A DNA stretch of 64,000 nucleotides from Gammaproteobacteria bacterium (GCA_015709615.1 CP054179.1:1736001-1800000), one strand, 5' to 3'; numbered from the stretch's first letter, positions 1-7,459 are shown. The notes: generated by a model not told the origin, from the sequence alone. A program made the numbers and translations.

Positions 1-2
1 AT

Positions 3-470
3 GCGCACTGTTTCCGCAATGCCGGTGGAATTGTCACCGATGATGCAATCCGTTCAGCGATGCTGACTTGTAATTTCTTTGGTACTAGGGAAATCGTCAT
101 CGTGCAACATACGCAGTGCGGCATGCTGTCGGCGAATGCAGCCGATTTGGAACAGGCTTTTCGCGACAAGGGGATCGATCCGGACAATATCGCGCTGGAC
201 CCGACCCTGCCGGAGCAGAAGCTGGAGAAAGGTGCGTTCGCCAAGTGGATCGGAATGATGGATGACGTGGACGAAACCTGCTTGAAGACCATCGAGACAT
301 TCAAAAATCATCCTCTCATTCCCAAGGACGTAGCCATCAGCGGCTGGATCTGGGAGGTCGAGACGCGCCGGCTGAGAGCGCCAACCCGAGACCCTGAAAA
401 ACGGGCCAGAACCGATGTCACCTCCGCTCAATTCGGTGTCAAAGTGAAGCAACCACCTCGTTGGAGCTAA
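3..470 (+). CDS. beta-carbonic anhydrase family protein, C-terminal part (5' end outside window)
   Basis: The frame is open from the left edge, so the N-terminus is missing. Visible are the family signature HCFRNAGG near the edge, then TDDAIRSAMLT and, about 20 residues on, QHTQCGML. The H-x2-C of HTQCG supplies two of the zinc ligands in beta-class enzymes; the first Cys-Asp pair would lie upstream of the window. These enzymes interconvert CO2 and bicarbonate in the cytoplasm. The C-terminal SGWIWEVETRRL stretch fits the short beta-CA branch where a strand precedes the last helices. The tail after about residue 125 is basic and low in structure. It may be a monocistronic gene, with the next gene 100 bp downstream on the same strand. 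The family call is firm; the exact subclass is not. Confidence 0.85.
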   Translation, partial: AHCFRNAGGIVTDDAIRSAMLTCNFFGTREIVIVQHTQCGMLSANAADLEQAFRDKGIDPDNIALDPTLPEQKLEKGAFAKWIGMMDDVDETCLKTIETFKNHPLIPKDVAISGWIWEVETRRLRAPTRDPEKRARTDVTSAQFGVKVKQPPRWS

Positions 471-569
471 GTTCAAGAGAAAAACCTGGAAACGTGATCA
501 CTTGTTGTGCCAAGTGGTCGCGTCATAACATTTCTGAGAAATGCCTTGATTAATGGATAGGGATTCTAA

Positions 570-836
570 ATGCCAACTTATGATTACTTGTGCACACAGT
601 GCAAACTACAATTCGAGACACGCCATTCAATCAATGCGACCAATCCAGATTGCCCGGTATGCGGGAGTACGACAGAAAAGGTTATTCTTTCTGCTCCTGC
701 GGCGCATGGCAACATGGCGCGTGGCCGTGATCTGGCAATACGTTCACTTCAACCAAAAACCGATCCGGTAAATCACCTACACGTGCCTGGGTGCGGATGT
801 AGTCGTCATAAGCATTTAGGATATGTTAAGAAATAA
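570..836 (+). CDS. FmdB-like small zinc-ribbon protein
   Basis: This is an 88-residue protein beginning MPTYDYLCTQC, the classic start of the FmdB/CxxC_CXXC_SSSS regulatory protein family. Two CxxC knuckles (about residues 8-11 and 29-32, CTQC and CPVC) form one zinc ribbon. The C-terminal part carries a further Cys/His set (PGCGCSRH), which may bind a second metal. Members are usually proposed to be regulators or metal-binding accessory proteins, but no function is proven for this one. It lies 100 bp after the carbonic anhydrase on the same strand. A short overlapping frame starting at 553 is not credible. Confidence 0.8.
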   Translation: MPTYDYLCTQCKLQFETRHSINATNPDCPVCGSTTEKVILSAPAAHGNMARGRDLAIRSLQPKTDPVNHLHVPGCGCSRHKHLGYVKK

Positions 837-1257
837 CCACTACTGTCTCGTTAACTTTCACAGTAGAGTCAACTGAATATCAGACGCGTGATTATGGAAT
901 GGCGGATCATCTCGCAATGTGACCTGACGCCCCAACGGTTTAATCATCGGGGTTTTCTATACACTTTGTTCGCCGAATTTTCGAGCTCAATGGTTAATCC
1001 ATCACGCTATAAAGCGATCAGAAATTCACAAAATTTGTGTTTAATCGACAACAAATAGCGTTAATTCTGGATCTTTTTTAAAGGATAAAAAGGTTATTAA
1101 TGCAGTGTCATTTTGATGTCAATGGACACACTACTCCAATTTGAATCATTTGCAGTATGGCATGACGAGCTGTAATAGAGGTCTTTCATGTTGTAATGGA
1201 ATGGATGTTCGCTATTTTTACGATATCGAAGTGCCAAAGTTGTTGTAAGCATAACCA
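837..1257. other. intergenic region without a recognisable gene
   Basis: This 420-bp AT-rich stretch lies between two convergent transcription units. A weak CCCC/GGGG hairpin with a 15-base loop followed by TTTT near 930-957 could end transcription from the left side, but the stem is short. No coding frame with a convincing start, ribosome site or family resemblance is visible on either strand. Confidence 0.5.
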
Positions 1258-1557
1258 CTAGCGTAATCGATTGAAATTTTCAGGCCATTTTCTGGATGTA
1301 TGCATGACAGCTAATATGCGAATATCTCTGTCGGTTATTTGATAGGCAAGAATGTATGGAAGATCGCTCATCACTATTTCACGCGTACCAAACACACGGC
1401 CTGGGCGACCAATTTCGGGGTGGAGTGATAGATTATTGGCAGTAGCTTTTATTCTAATTAAAACATTATAAGCAGCATTGGCGTTCTCTTGTGCAATATA
1501 ATCGCCAATTGATTTTAAATCTTCTAGTGCTTCATCGAGCCATACAACAGCGCTCAT
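1258..1557 (-). CDS. ParE/RelE-superfamily toxin
   Basis: The protein has 99 residues and the plan of the ParE/RelE fold: a start rich in helix-forming residues (WLDEALEDLKSIGDYIAQ), a middle helix ending LSLHPEIGRPGRV, then the strands REIVMSDLPYILAYQI and IRILAVMHTSRKWP. The PEIGRPGRVFGTRE segment and the terminal HTSRKWP are typical of ParE-type toxins, which poison gyrase; related RelE proteins cleave mRNA on the ribosome. Its ATG overlaps the stop of the upstream gene (ATGA, 1554-1557), so toxin and antitoxin are translationally coupled, with the antitoxin first. The protein appears intact. The gyrase target is inferred from the family only. Confidence 0.85.
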   Translation of the reverse strand: MSAVVWLDEALEDLKSIGDYIAQENANAAYNVLIRIKATANNLSLHPEIGRPGRVFGTREIVMSDLPYILAYQITDRDIRILAVMHTSRKWPENFNRLR

Positions 1558-1802
1558 GCTTTGAATTTATCTATCATGGCATCAACATCATCGCTTGAAT
1601 GAAATTTTGCATTTTTCCCTGAAGCAATATCCAGACGTTCTTGAATTTTTTTTGTTTGCCAATCGTAAATTTCCAGATAGTGATCAATAGCCTGATTAAC
1701 TAACCAGTTTCTGGAACGATCCAGACTGTGCGCAATTGCATCCAGCTTTTCTTGTTTTTCTGGTGCCACTGATACACTCATGCGTCCTGTTTCGCTTGCC
1801 AT
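1554..1802 (-). CDS. ribbon-helix-helix antitoxin of the ParE-like toxin
   Basis: This is an 82-residue protein. Its N-terminus MASETGRMSVSVAPEKQEKL followed by DAIAHSLDRSRNWLVNQAIDHYLE is a CopG/ParD-like ribbon-helix-helix DNA-binding unit, with the strand at residues 8-14 and helices to about 45. The acidic C-terminal tail (DDVDAMIDKF) would wrap the toxin. Family members repress their own operon as dimers, and their loss frees the toxin. The gene lies first in the operon and overlaps the toxin start by four bases. The upstream region around 1803-1860 should hold the autoregulated promoter. Confidence 0.85.
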   Translation of the reverse strand: MASETGRMSVSVAPEKQEKLDAIAHSLDRSRNWLVNQAIDHYLEIYDWQTKKIQERLDIASGKNAKFHSSDDVDAMIDKFKA

Positions 1803-2026
1803 TTCTTATTCCTTAATCAGAAGTAATCATGTTTAATCTTGGCATAGATAAGTATGATTTGCAAATTGAAACAGCAAACAGATATTGAAACAATCATTGC
1901 TAAGAAATGACTGTGTCAAATTTGTGCCAAACTGCGGCAGAAATACCATCATTTGAGGCTGTTTGACACTGGTTTTGTGCTTGGCAAGCATTGTAAGCGA
2001 TTGATTATATTAATTGCATATTCAAT

Positions 2027-2079
2027 GGCTGCGTCTCATAATCCCTTGGTCGTTGGTTCGAGTCCAACCAGACCCACCA
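2027..2079 (+). tRNA. tRNA 3' fragment (anticodon loop to CCA), probable att scar
   Basis: Positions 2052-2068 form a perfect T arm: GTTGG, the loop TTCGAGT, then CCAAC. They are followed by an acceptor 3' strand CAGACCC (2069-2075), a discriminator A and a templated CCA (2077-2079). Upstream, CTCATAATCCC at 2035-2045 looks like the anticodon loop and 3' stem of a CAT-anticodon tRNA (Ile2 or Met type). No matching 5' half (acceptor GGGTCTG, D arm) is present before it. Such 3' halves are left when a tyrosine-recombinase element integrates into a tRNA gene. The complete gene would be at the other end or was lost; it is not in this window. Confidence 0.75.
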
Positions 2080-2087
2080 ATAAAATT

Positions 2088-2122
2088 AAGCACTTAGTGA
2101 ATAAAATCCTAAGTGCTTTTTT
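2088..2122 (+). terminator. rho-independent terminator after the tRNA fragment
   Basis: A perfect 10-bp stem, AAGCACTTAG at 2088-2097 with CTAAGTGCTT at 2109-2118, has an 11-base loop and runs into TTTTTT. It sits nine bases behind the tRNA CCA end, as the natural terminator of a tRNA gene would, so it was probably carried along with the tRNA 3' half. Confidence 0.75.
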
Positions 2123-2176
2123 GTTTTATGGCTTCTGTGTAAGGCTGGCGTAAGGAAATCCGGTAAACGCCAAGTA

Positions 2177-2201
2177 ATAAAAAACCCGGAATGAATCCGG
2201 G
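2177..2201 (-). terminator. rho-independent terminator of the minus-strand island genes
   Basis: Read on the minus strand, CCCGGAT and its complement (2185-2190 with 2196-2201 on the plus strand) form a short GC-rich hairpin with an ATGA-type loop, followed by a run of six T (plus-strand A at 2179-2184). It lies about 220 bp downstream of the last minus-strand island gene and would stop its transcript before the tRNA scar. Confidence 0.65.
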
Positions 2202-2887
2202 CTGCTTGTGTCACTGGCAGCGTTGCGTAATTGAGAGGCTTATTTCTACCTGATATTGCATCGCCGCTCCGCTTACAATCTTTCACGCGCCGCCGCTAAT
2301 CCAGTCCGGTATTCCTTGGTTCGGAAAAAATTCAGTTTTTTTCATGCGTCAACCTATGAAATTATTTTCTGATCTCAAATAACCGTGAAAGTGTTCAGGC
2401 GAATGCTTTAGAAAAAGCTTTAGTCATTTAATGCGCGTTCCAATGAAACAACCATTGCGCCGTAATTTTCGTGTTCGGGTCTGATCATAAAAATATCTGG
2501 CATTTGATAAACCGCTTCAATTTTCAGGTAACGATCTGTTTCGATCTGATAAAGCAAAAATAGTGTCGCTTGCACTTCGAGCAATTTTTCCGCTGACAAG
2601 GTAACGCCATGCTCTTTTAATGCTGTGTCCAAGCGGTTAACTTGGCTAAACCACAAATCGGGTACGCTGTGCGTTAATACTCTGTGAGCGGTTTTACTAT
2701 CAAACGCTCGATCATCTCCTAGAGTTTCAATTGAAACCAGTTTCACACCCTGGTTTCCGTCAATCCGCCATGATTTAGTTTGCGTTAAATCAAGGTTCCG
2801 CTTGCGCCATTCAATCGCGCTCTGTAAGGAATCACAAGGCATTCCGCGCTTTTTCAGCCGGTTGCACATTTGCTGACTAATACCTAA

Positions 2888-3625
2888 GGGTCTTAGGAAG
2901 TTAAAGCGGGTTTAAACGTAACAATTTAAGAATTTCATGATAGAGATTATCACGGCGATGATTAAAACGAAATTCGGTTTCTTTCAAGTGCAGGTAGAAA
3001 GTATGTTCGGGCACACCATTGAACTTGGCCAAACGTCTTTTAGCAAAACTCCAGAAAGACTCGATACCATTAATATGCCGCTCGCCACTGGCAAACTCAT
3101 TGTCACCATGGTGAACCCTGAAGTGCTTATCAAAGCCGATATCGACCAATCCGTCATAACCACGCCATCCATCGGAATGGATTACGGTATCGGGCGCTAC
3201 ATGCCCACGGATAATGGCTTGCAATGTCGCTTTAGAGCAATCTGGAACAATCTCTGTATAAACTTTTCCTTGGCGTTTAAGCACACCAAAGACTATTGTT
3301 TTGCCATAAGCGCCCCGCCCCCTTTTACCCCTGACTCGCTGGACACCAAAGTAAGACTCATCAACTTCTACAGAACCTTGCAGAGGGGATTCAAGTTCGC
3401 AATTCTGGGCAATTCGCTGTCGTATTTTAAGATAAATGGTATTGACGGATCGGATAGAAATGCCGGTCAATTGGGCTGTGTCAGTAGCAGTAAAATCCAT
3501 CGAAAAACATCGAATAAGTTGCCTGAATTTTGCTTCTCTGATTCGAGAACGAAAATAGTATCTGTTTTTAGCATTCATCTCAGAAAGTTAGCACACTTTA
3601 GTAAGTGCTTAACTTCCTAAGACCC
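2888..3625 (-). mobile_element. IS1595-family insertion sequence, copy 1 (738 bp)
   Basis: The element is bounded by 17-bp perfect terminal inverted repeats (GGGTCTTAGGAAGTTAA at 2888-2904; complement at 3609-3625) and flanked by the direct repeat TACCTAA (2881-2887 and 3626-3632). It holds one transposase gene. The same 738 bp recurs at 53612-54349 in opposite orientation, with one base difference seen at 3353. The short size and transposase type suggest the IS1016-like subgroup. IS1595 elements usually make 8-bp duplications; here seven bases match, and removing exactly seven restores the host reading frame. Confidence 0.9.
2901..3578 (-). CDS. IS1595-family transposase (copy 1)
   Basis: This is a 225-residue DDE transposase of the ISXO2-like type. 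An N-terminal HTH (TATDTAQLTGISIRSVNTIY, about residues 30-50) is followed by the catalytic core: the first Asp in VDESYFG (about 72-78), the second in HSDGWRGYDG (about 135) and the acidic or Asn position in NGIESFWSFAKRRL (about 171-184). The basic GKRGRGAYGKTIVFGVLKR stretch after the first Asp is characteristic. It lacks the N-terminal zinc ribbon of longer IS1595 enzymes, as in the IS1016 group. It differs from copy 2 by Val instead of Ala at residue 79. It appears intact and able to act. A long antisense frame is a shadow. Confidence 0.9.
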   Translation of the reverse strand: MNAKNRYYFRSRIREAKFRQLIRCFSMDFTATDTAQLTGISIRSVNTIYLKIRQRIAQNCELESPLQGSVEVDESYFGVQRVRGKRGRGAYGKTIVFGVLKRQGKVYTEIVPDCSKATLQAIIRGHVAPDTVIHSDGWRGYDGLVDIGFDKHFRVHHGDNEFASGERHINGIESFWSFAKRRLAKFNGVPEHTFYLHLKETEFRFNHRRDNLYHEILKLLRLNPL

Positions 3626-3659
3626 TACCTAATTTTTCCGCTAATTCTGAAGTTTTCAT

Positions 3660-3830
3660 GTGTTATGTCCTATCTATACAGAAACCCATTTCAGATTTTA
3701 GGTTTCTAGTGCGCAAGTGGGGGCAGAATTTCCCTCATGCAAAAAGTCGTTCTGAGGACCCATTTCATTCATGCCATAAAATTAATTGATTCAGCGTAAC
3801 CGGGCACTGTCTACACAGTCCCGGCTTTTC
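3660..3830 (-). other. short gap in the island, no firm gene
   Basis: On the minus strand a 24-codon frame (MNEMGPQNDFLHEG..., about 3708-3782) is open but has no ribosome site and no recognisable relative. An imperfect GC-rich inverted repeat, CCGGGCACTGT/ACAGTCCCGG at 3800-3824, follows the small frame that ends at 3831 and has only a weak CTTTT tail on the plus strand. It may be a transcript-end structure. Confidence 0.35.
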
Positions 3831-3911
3831 CTAGTTCACCCGCTTTGCTTTTCGTGCGCTGTTCAGATAATTAACCCAAGAGTTGCTATCCCTTTTGAGA
3901 GCCGTTATCAT
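3831..3911 (-). CDS. very small island ORF, 26 residues, function unknown
   Basis: The frame runs from an ATG that overlaps the stop of the preceding small frame (ATGA) to TAG at 3831. The product, MITALKRDSNSWVNYLNSARK and a basic tail, has the composition of a short amphipathic, Lys/Arg-rich peptide. Overlap coupling with the frame before it is the main argument that it is translated. No family is recognised and it could be chance. Confidence 0.3.
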   Translation of the reverse strand: MITALKRDSNSWVNYLNSARKAKRVN

Positions 3912-4003
3912 GTTTCCCTGTCGCTCTCGTTGGCCATGCCCAATTGTGTCGCCAAATATCCCGATATTTCTCTTTGTTCTGCCCGAAGGTTTATAACTCC
4001 CAT
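3908..4003 (-). CDS. very small island ORF, 31 residues, function unknown
   Basis: The start ATG at 4001-4003 has a good ribosome site (CAGGAGTAGCAAAT, AGGAG seven to eight bases before the start). The product, MGVINLRAEQREISGYLATQ followed by LGMANESDRET, is one amphipathic helix and looks like a small phage or plasmid regulatory peptide. The good ribosome site and the ATGA overlap with the next small frame support translation. No family recognised. Confidence 0.4.
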   Translation of the reverse strand: MGVINLRAEQREISGYLATQLGMANESDRET

Positions 4004-4109
4004 ATTTGCTACTCCTGTTTTAAAGTTAAAATGAATTTGCGGATTGGTTTAGATTTATCTGGTAGTTGGCGTCTCCTTTTATTCAAATGACTCATTTTGA
4101 TAACGTTGT

Positions 4110-4493
4110 TCATTCAAATTCCCCACGTGCGTGTTTCAAGAAATACGCCAATGCTTCAGGATCGTTCCGGCATTTGCTCAATACAATATGATGATCCTCT
4201 GGCGGCTCTCCAATGCGGTGAAGCCATGCTTGTATCATTTCGATTTGCAGCAATTGAATATCAGAATTTTTTTTGTTTTCTTCTGAAATAGAACTGACAA
4301 AACTGACAGAAAGTAACCCCGATTCTTTTGATGAATCTGGCGGATCATTAAATTTTTTTTCACTTTTTCTTGAATTTGAACTGACAAAGCTGACAGAAGC
4401 ACCTTTTGGCGGTTTTGTCAGTTCACTTTCGGGGGAATTATGAAAATTTTTTTCATTTTCGATTTGTTTCAATCTGGAAAGATAACCGCTCAT
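4110..4493 (-). CDS. island protein with repeated SVSFVSS motif, unknown function
   Basis: The start is taken at MSGYLSRLKQIE (ATG, 4491-4493); a TTG four codons upstream is the alternative. The 127-residue product carries two diverged copies of a Lys/Pro-SVSFVSS-Ser/Glu-rich segment (about residues 30-45 and 62-75). The motif TKPPKGASVSFVSS is found in many small proteins of integrative elements and plasmids next to primase-helicase genes, without a known function. The C-terminal third (LLQIEMIQAWLHRIGEPPEDHH to the end) is a compact helical domain resembling the tails of element replication proteins. It follows the DUF3987 gene by 48 bp in the same orientation and is probably in its operon. 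Confidence 0.6.
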   Translation of the reverse strand: MSGYLSRLKQIENEKNFHNSPESELTKPPKGASVSFVSSNSRKSEKKFNDPPDSSKESGLLSVSFVSSISEENKKNSDIQLLQIEMIQAWLHRIGEPPEDHHIVLSKCRNDPEALAYFLKHARGEFE

Positions 4494-4541
4494 GATTGCA
4501 CCCAATGTAATAATGTTGTTGGTCTGCCCTCGGTGAAAGTC

Positions 4542-6005
4542 TCAACTTTTTTCTAGGTGGTTGTAATCCAATAAAACATTAATGGCGGCTTCAGCTTTCT
4601 TTGGTGTGTCGATGCCAGCCCAGCACTTCCGGTAAATATCTCGAACCGTGAACGGGCTATTTAGTTTGCCTTTCTTCAGTTTCGTTAAAACTGATTTTGC
4701 AGCATCAATGCCGGGCTGAGTTCCGTAGCTGTATACCCGCCGCGCGTGTGATTCCAGATACTCGCAATAGGCTAAGGCGCGTAGCAATGACGATTCTGAT
4801 ACGCTCTTTTCCTCGCTGTCACACAAGTGATTGATTAACGCCAATGCGGGAACCAGCTTTCGATACTTTGACAGGTGCGACACTATGGCCGGATGATCCT
4901 CATCGGATCGTAACCGCTTTTCAAGATTGCACAGCCACTCAATAAATACTTCTTGTGCGCTATCATCAAAATGAAGGTATGGTGTCTTGCAGTATTCGCC
5001 AATGGTGGCTATTGCCTGAACATCAAGGTTGTGAAGCTTTCTAACAAGATCATTAACGGTATCCCTTGCCAGCTTATCCGGGAATCTGTCAATGTATTCA
5101 TACTTTGGTGATATATCCGGGTAAACCATCAGCCCAAAGCGTTGAAGCAAGCCATCAGCGCCCGCGCCGCCGGATAGTGCTTCTCTCACGTATTCACCCA
5201 ATACGCCCGGCTGTATTCCGCCAACAATCGATAAACAAGCGGATTCGATATGCAAATTAGTACCACGCATTATCCTGTCGATTGTGTAGGATTGATTGCC
5301 ATCCGCTGCCGTTAAATAAAAAGCTCGCGCGCCTTCCTGCCCTTGCTTATCAAGGCTTTTAAGCAATCCAATAAGCTCATCGGCTTCGAATAAAATCCCG
5401 TTGGGATTCTCAATCATTAATTGACCAAGTGCTTCCGCCGTTGCGTCATTGGTGATGAACCGGGGCGCTGTTTCTACTTCTTGCGAGTTATCTGAGTCAT
5501 TTTTCAAATACTCTGAAATATCCGCCGCCGGATCATTTTTCAGCATCCTCTTTGCTTGTGACTTCTTGGCAGCTTGTCGAAGCTTCGATTCTTCCCCTGA
5601 ATTTATCAATTGGGTGTTACGTTGATGGATTTCTTGCGCAATCTCGATTTGCAATTGCTTTAGTGGTTTCATAACTTCGCTACGATTTGGCGATTTCATA
5701 ACACCGGAACCGCCGATTACCGCGCCCCAAAGATTTGGAACAATTACCCAGTTATCACGCCTCTTCGGTCTTATCCCAATTTTGCAGCCGATTATAGAAC
5801 TAAACATTAAGTAGGTATTCACAGCCGCAAAATCGGGCGGGCATTGCATCCGCTCTGAAATATCTTCAACGTAACCGCGAATGCTTGCCGGTAAGAAACA
5901 GTAATCGAACGATTTCACTTCCGGCAATTCGGGTAACGGTTCGGGTGTTAGTGCATTAGGCTCAATGGGGGCAATCGCGGCTTCGGCTTTTTCTCGCAAA
6001 CTCAT
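4542..6005 (-). CDS. DUF3987 replication protein (primase-helicase-like)
   Basis: The 487 residues match the DUF3987 family throughout: FLPASIRGYVEDISERMQ, then PPDFAAVNTYLMFSSIIG, then the nucleotide-binding-like loop GGSGVMKSP (about residues 97-105), and downstream FEADELIGLLKSLDK in the Walker B region. The usual P-loop GKS is replaced by MKS, as in many members. These proteins replace the helicase half of primase-helicases in phages, satellites and integrative elements. Its ATG overlaps the stop of the zinc-finger gene (ATGA), so primase-type finger and helicase-like part are coupled, as in a split primase-helicase. It probably drives autonomous replication of the element after excision. 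It appears intact. Confidence 0.8.
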   Translation of the reverse strand: MSLREKAEAAIAPIEPNALTPEPLPELPEVKSFDYCFLPASIRGYVEDISERMQCPPDFAAVNTYLMFSSIIGCKIGIRPKRRDNWVIVPNLWGAVIGGSGVMKSPNRSEVMKPLKQLQIEIAQEIHQRNTQLINSGEESKLRQAAKKSQAKRMLKNDPAADISEYLKNDSDNSQEVETAPRFITNDATAEALGQLMIENPNGILFEADELIGLLKSLDKQGQEGARAFYLTAADGNQSYTIDRIMRGTNLHIESACLSIVGGIQPGVLGEYVREALSGGAGADGLLQRFGLMVYPDISPKYEYIDRFPDKLARDTVNDLVRKLHNLDVQAIATIGEYCKTPYLHFDDSAQEVFIEWLCNLEKRLRSDEDHPAIVSHLSKYRKLVPALALINHLCDSEEKSVSESSLLRALAYCEYLESHARRVYSYGTQPGIDAAKSVLTKLKKGKLNSPFTVRDIYRKCWAGIDTPKKAEAAINVLLDYNHLEKS

Positions 6006-6466
6006 TTTGCGCCCTCCAAATACGTCAAACCATCGTTGAGCCGCAAAATAATTTCAGCGATAAAATCCCTGTCATCACTCGATAGCGCATTCAGCTTTTT
6101 CAGATCGTTCGCAACCACCAGTAGCCGGATCAAATCGCCACGCAAGGCATGAAGCAGTTGCCATGCTGAAAAACCGCCGCGGCTTCGTTTTTCGTATTTT
6201 GGATTGTCGCTCGGTGGGAATAGGCTGGCCGGATCGATACCCAGTGCATTACAAATATCAACGCCACCGGCTCCGCAACCATGACAGTGAAGCAAAATCA
6301 CTCCGTCAGGTTTTTGCGTTACGGCAAGACTCGGTGTCCGATCCTGGTGAACAGCGCAGCAAGCAATGTAACGCCCTTCACCAATTCGTCTAACTTTCGA
6401 TAATCTGCCGATAAGTTCATGCAAATTGCGATTATCATGCTGCGATTTTGAGGTATAATAATTCAT
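6002..6466 (-). CDS. primase-type (CHC2-like) zinc-finger protein
   Basis: The start is set at the ATG at 6464-6466 (MNYYTSKSQH), preceded by GGAG; a TTG five codons upstream is less likely. Residues about 15-75 match a DnaG/P4-alpha zinc-binding domain: GEGRYIACCAVHQDRTPSL with Cys, Cys and His, then LHCHGCGAGGVDICNALG with the second Cys pair. This fold recognises priming sites on single-stranded DNA. The C-terminal part (AWQLLHALRGDLIRLLVVA...) is helical and matches short phage or satellite proteins. With 154 residues it has no TOPRIM catalytic core, so it must work with another protein, most likely the overlapping DUF3987 gene. Confidence 0.75.
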   Translation of the reverse strand: MNYYTSKSQHDNRNLHELIGRLSKVRRIGEGRYIACCAVHQDRTPSLAVTQKPDGVILLHCHGCGAGGVDICNALGIDPASLFPPSDNPKYEKRSRGGFSAWQLLHALRGDLIRLLVVANDLKKLNALSSDDRDFIAEIILRLNDGLTYLEGAK

Positions 6467-6498
6467 CTCGCAAAACTCCAAAGCTTGTTTGTTGTGTC

Positions 6499-6529
6499 AA
6501 AAACGCCTGGCGGATACCAGGCGTTTTTT
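6499..6529. terminator. bidirectional rho-independent terminator
   Basis: The stem AACGCCTGG (6502-6510) pairs with CCAGGCGTT (6517-6525) around a 6-base loop. It is flanked by five A on the left and six T on the right, so it can end transcripts in both directions. It begins directly after the stop of the coiled-coil gene and 32 bp before the primase-finger start. It may limit read-through from the regulatory genes into the replication genes. Confidence 0.75.
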
Positions 6530-6530
6530 A

Positions 6531-7094
6531 TTAGTCTAAACCGTTAACTTTTCTGAACTTTTCGGCAGCTTCCAACACTTGCGACTCTGCAAACTCTGGC
6601 AAAAAATCGCGTGCAAACATTTCGAAAAACTTCGCGCGATCGGTCGTGTATGGAATGTGTCCATTCAAAGCGAAGGCCGCAAGCGCTTCTAGTAGCTTTG
6701 CTTTTAACTTTTGGTCGTTTTGGATTTCATTGAAAATTGCATTCCGGCGGCTTATGCAAAATTCGGAACGGGCGATTTTTAGGCTTTGGGTTGCTGTAGC
6801 GATTTTTGAAGCAAGTTCAATTCTTGCGGCTTTGATTAATTCAACACGTCGATTCGTGGTTGCTAATTTCGCTTCCACTGTGTTGCAAAGCTGCTGTGCT
6901 GCGGCAACTTCAGCATCGCTTGCTTGATCCATGATATGACGCTTCTCAGTCGCGTCACGGTTCGCAGTAACACTATCACGCTCTTGGAGCTGGGAATTTT
7001 GATCGTTTTCAGCAGATACAAGTTTTGTGCAAAGTACGTGATCTTGTTGCTGAAGATTTACACAGTCGTTTTTTGCGGTGGTCAGATCGGTCAT
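6531..7094 (-). CDS. coiled-coil island protein, unknown function
   Basis: The start is the ATG at 7092-7094, eight bases behind GGAGG; a GTG at 7103 would lie inside that ribosome site. The product (187 residues) is almost wholly helical. Heptad-rich sequence from about residue 5 to 105 (QQQDHVLCTKLVSAENDQ..., VEAKLATTNRRVELIKAA) predicts a long coiled coil. After it, residues about 110-187 form a helical C-terminal domain with LNGHIPYTTDRAKFFEMFARDF. No catalytic motif is visible. Similar proteins sit next to AlpA-like regulators in satellites, with no assigned role. It is separated from the AlpA-like stop by one base, so the two form a coupled pair. Confidence 0.6.
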   Translation of the reverse strand: MTDLTTAKNDCVNLQQQDHVLCTKLVSAENDQNSQLQERDSVTANRDATEKRHIMDQASDAEVAAAQQLCNTVEAKLATTNRRVELIKAARIELASKIATATQSLKIARSEFCISRRNAIFNEIQNDQKLKAKLLEALAAFALNGHIPYTTDRAKFFEMFARDFLPEFAESQVLEAAEKFRKVNGLD

Positions 7095-7095
7095 G

Positions 7096-7317
7096 TTAAA
7101 CACCTCCGTTTAGCAGTTTTGCAATATCCGCAACCGGCCATAAAAGCCGATTTCCCAATTTAAGCGGCCTGATTCCAAAATAAGCACCAGTCATGCAGTA
7201 TGACTTGCGCGCGGTTTGCGGTTTATGATTGGTAATCCGGGCTACTTCAGCGGTTTGGATATGGTCGCGGCCTTTCGATATTTCAGCTAAGTTTGGGGGT
7301 ATTGATACAGTTTGCAT
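7096..7317 (-). CDS. AlpA/excisionase-like small DNA-binding protein
   Basis: The start ATG at 7315-7317 follows AGGAG at seven bases; an adjacent upstream GTG is the alternative. The 73-residue protein has the winged-helix layout of MerR-like excisionases. HIQTAEVARITNHKPQTARK is the HTH (about residues 19-38), and IRPLKLGNRLLWPVADIAKLL the wing and closing helix (about 49-70), the LGNRLLWPVADI part being typical. In P4-like satellites, AlpA proteins activate integrase expression or bend attachment-site DNA. No integrase gene is left beside it here. It heads the minus-strand set. Confidence 0.75.
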   Translation of the reverse strand: MQTVSIPPNLAEISKGRDHIQTAEVARITNHKPQTARKSYCMTGAYFGIRPLKLGNRLLWPVADIAKLLNGGV

Positions 7318-7459
7318 CACGTTTCTCCTGTTGAAGAAATTCGCCTTGGCGGGATTGCCATATAAGCGAGTTGATGCAATATTATTTGCGTGCTGCGGCT
7401 TGTGATAGGAACGATCTAGTTGAAAGTGGAATCAGCTAGTTGAGGGGGTATTTAAGTTA

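Larger units (their letters stand above)
2420..3659 (-). pseudogene. phage small-terminase (Nu1)-like gene interrupted by an IS1595-family element
   Basis: The start ATG is at 3657-3659 behind AGGA. The first eleven codons (MKTSELAEKLG) are followed by an insertion element at 2888-3625, and the frame resumes at 2887 with ISQQMCNRLKKRGMP. Removing the element and one copy of its 7-bp target duplication (TACCTAA) restores a single 164-residue frame ending at 2420. The restored N-terminus is a winged-helix or HTH of the kind found in phage DNA-packaging Nu1/small-terminase proteins (SELAEKLGISQQMCNRLKKRG, then an AIEWRK helix). The rest is helical without other motifs. In satellites, a small terminase redirects helper-phage packaging. 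The terminase identity is inferred; a generic DNA-binding protein remains possible. The remaining downstream frame from an internal ATG at 2869 would lack half of the HTH. Confidence 0.6.

Noticed and set aside
930..957. Possible terminator hairpin CCCC...GGGG-TTTT
   Set aside because: Four-base stem with a 15-base loop is too weak to list as a terminator.
1953..2153. A 66-codon plus-strand frame across the tRNA fragment
   Set aside because: It runs through the tRNA sequence and the terminator hairpin and has no ribosome site.
2937..3620. A 227-codon open frame antisense to the transposase in IS copy 1 (and its twin at 53617-54300)
   Set aside because: It lies wholly opposite the transposase, has no family resemblance and is duplicated only because the IS is.
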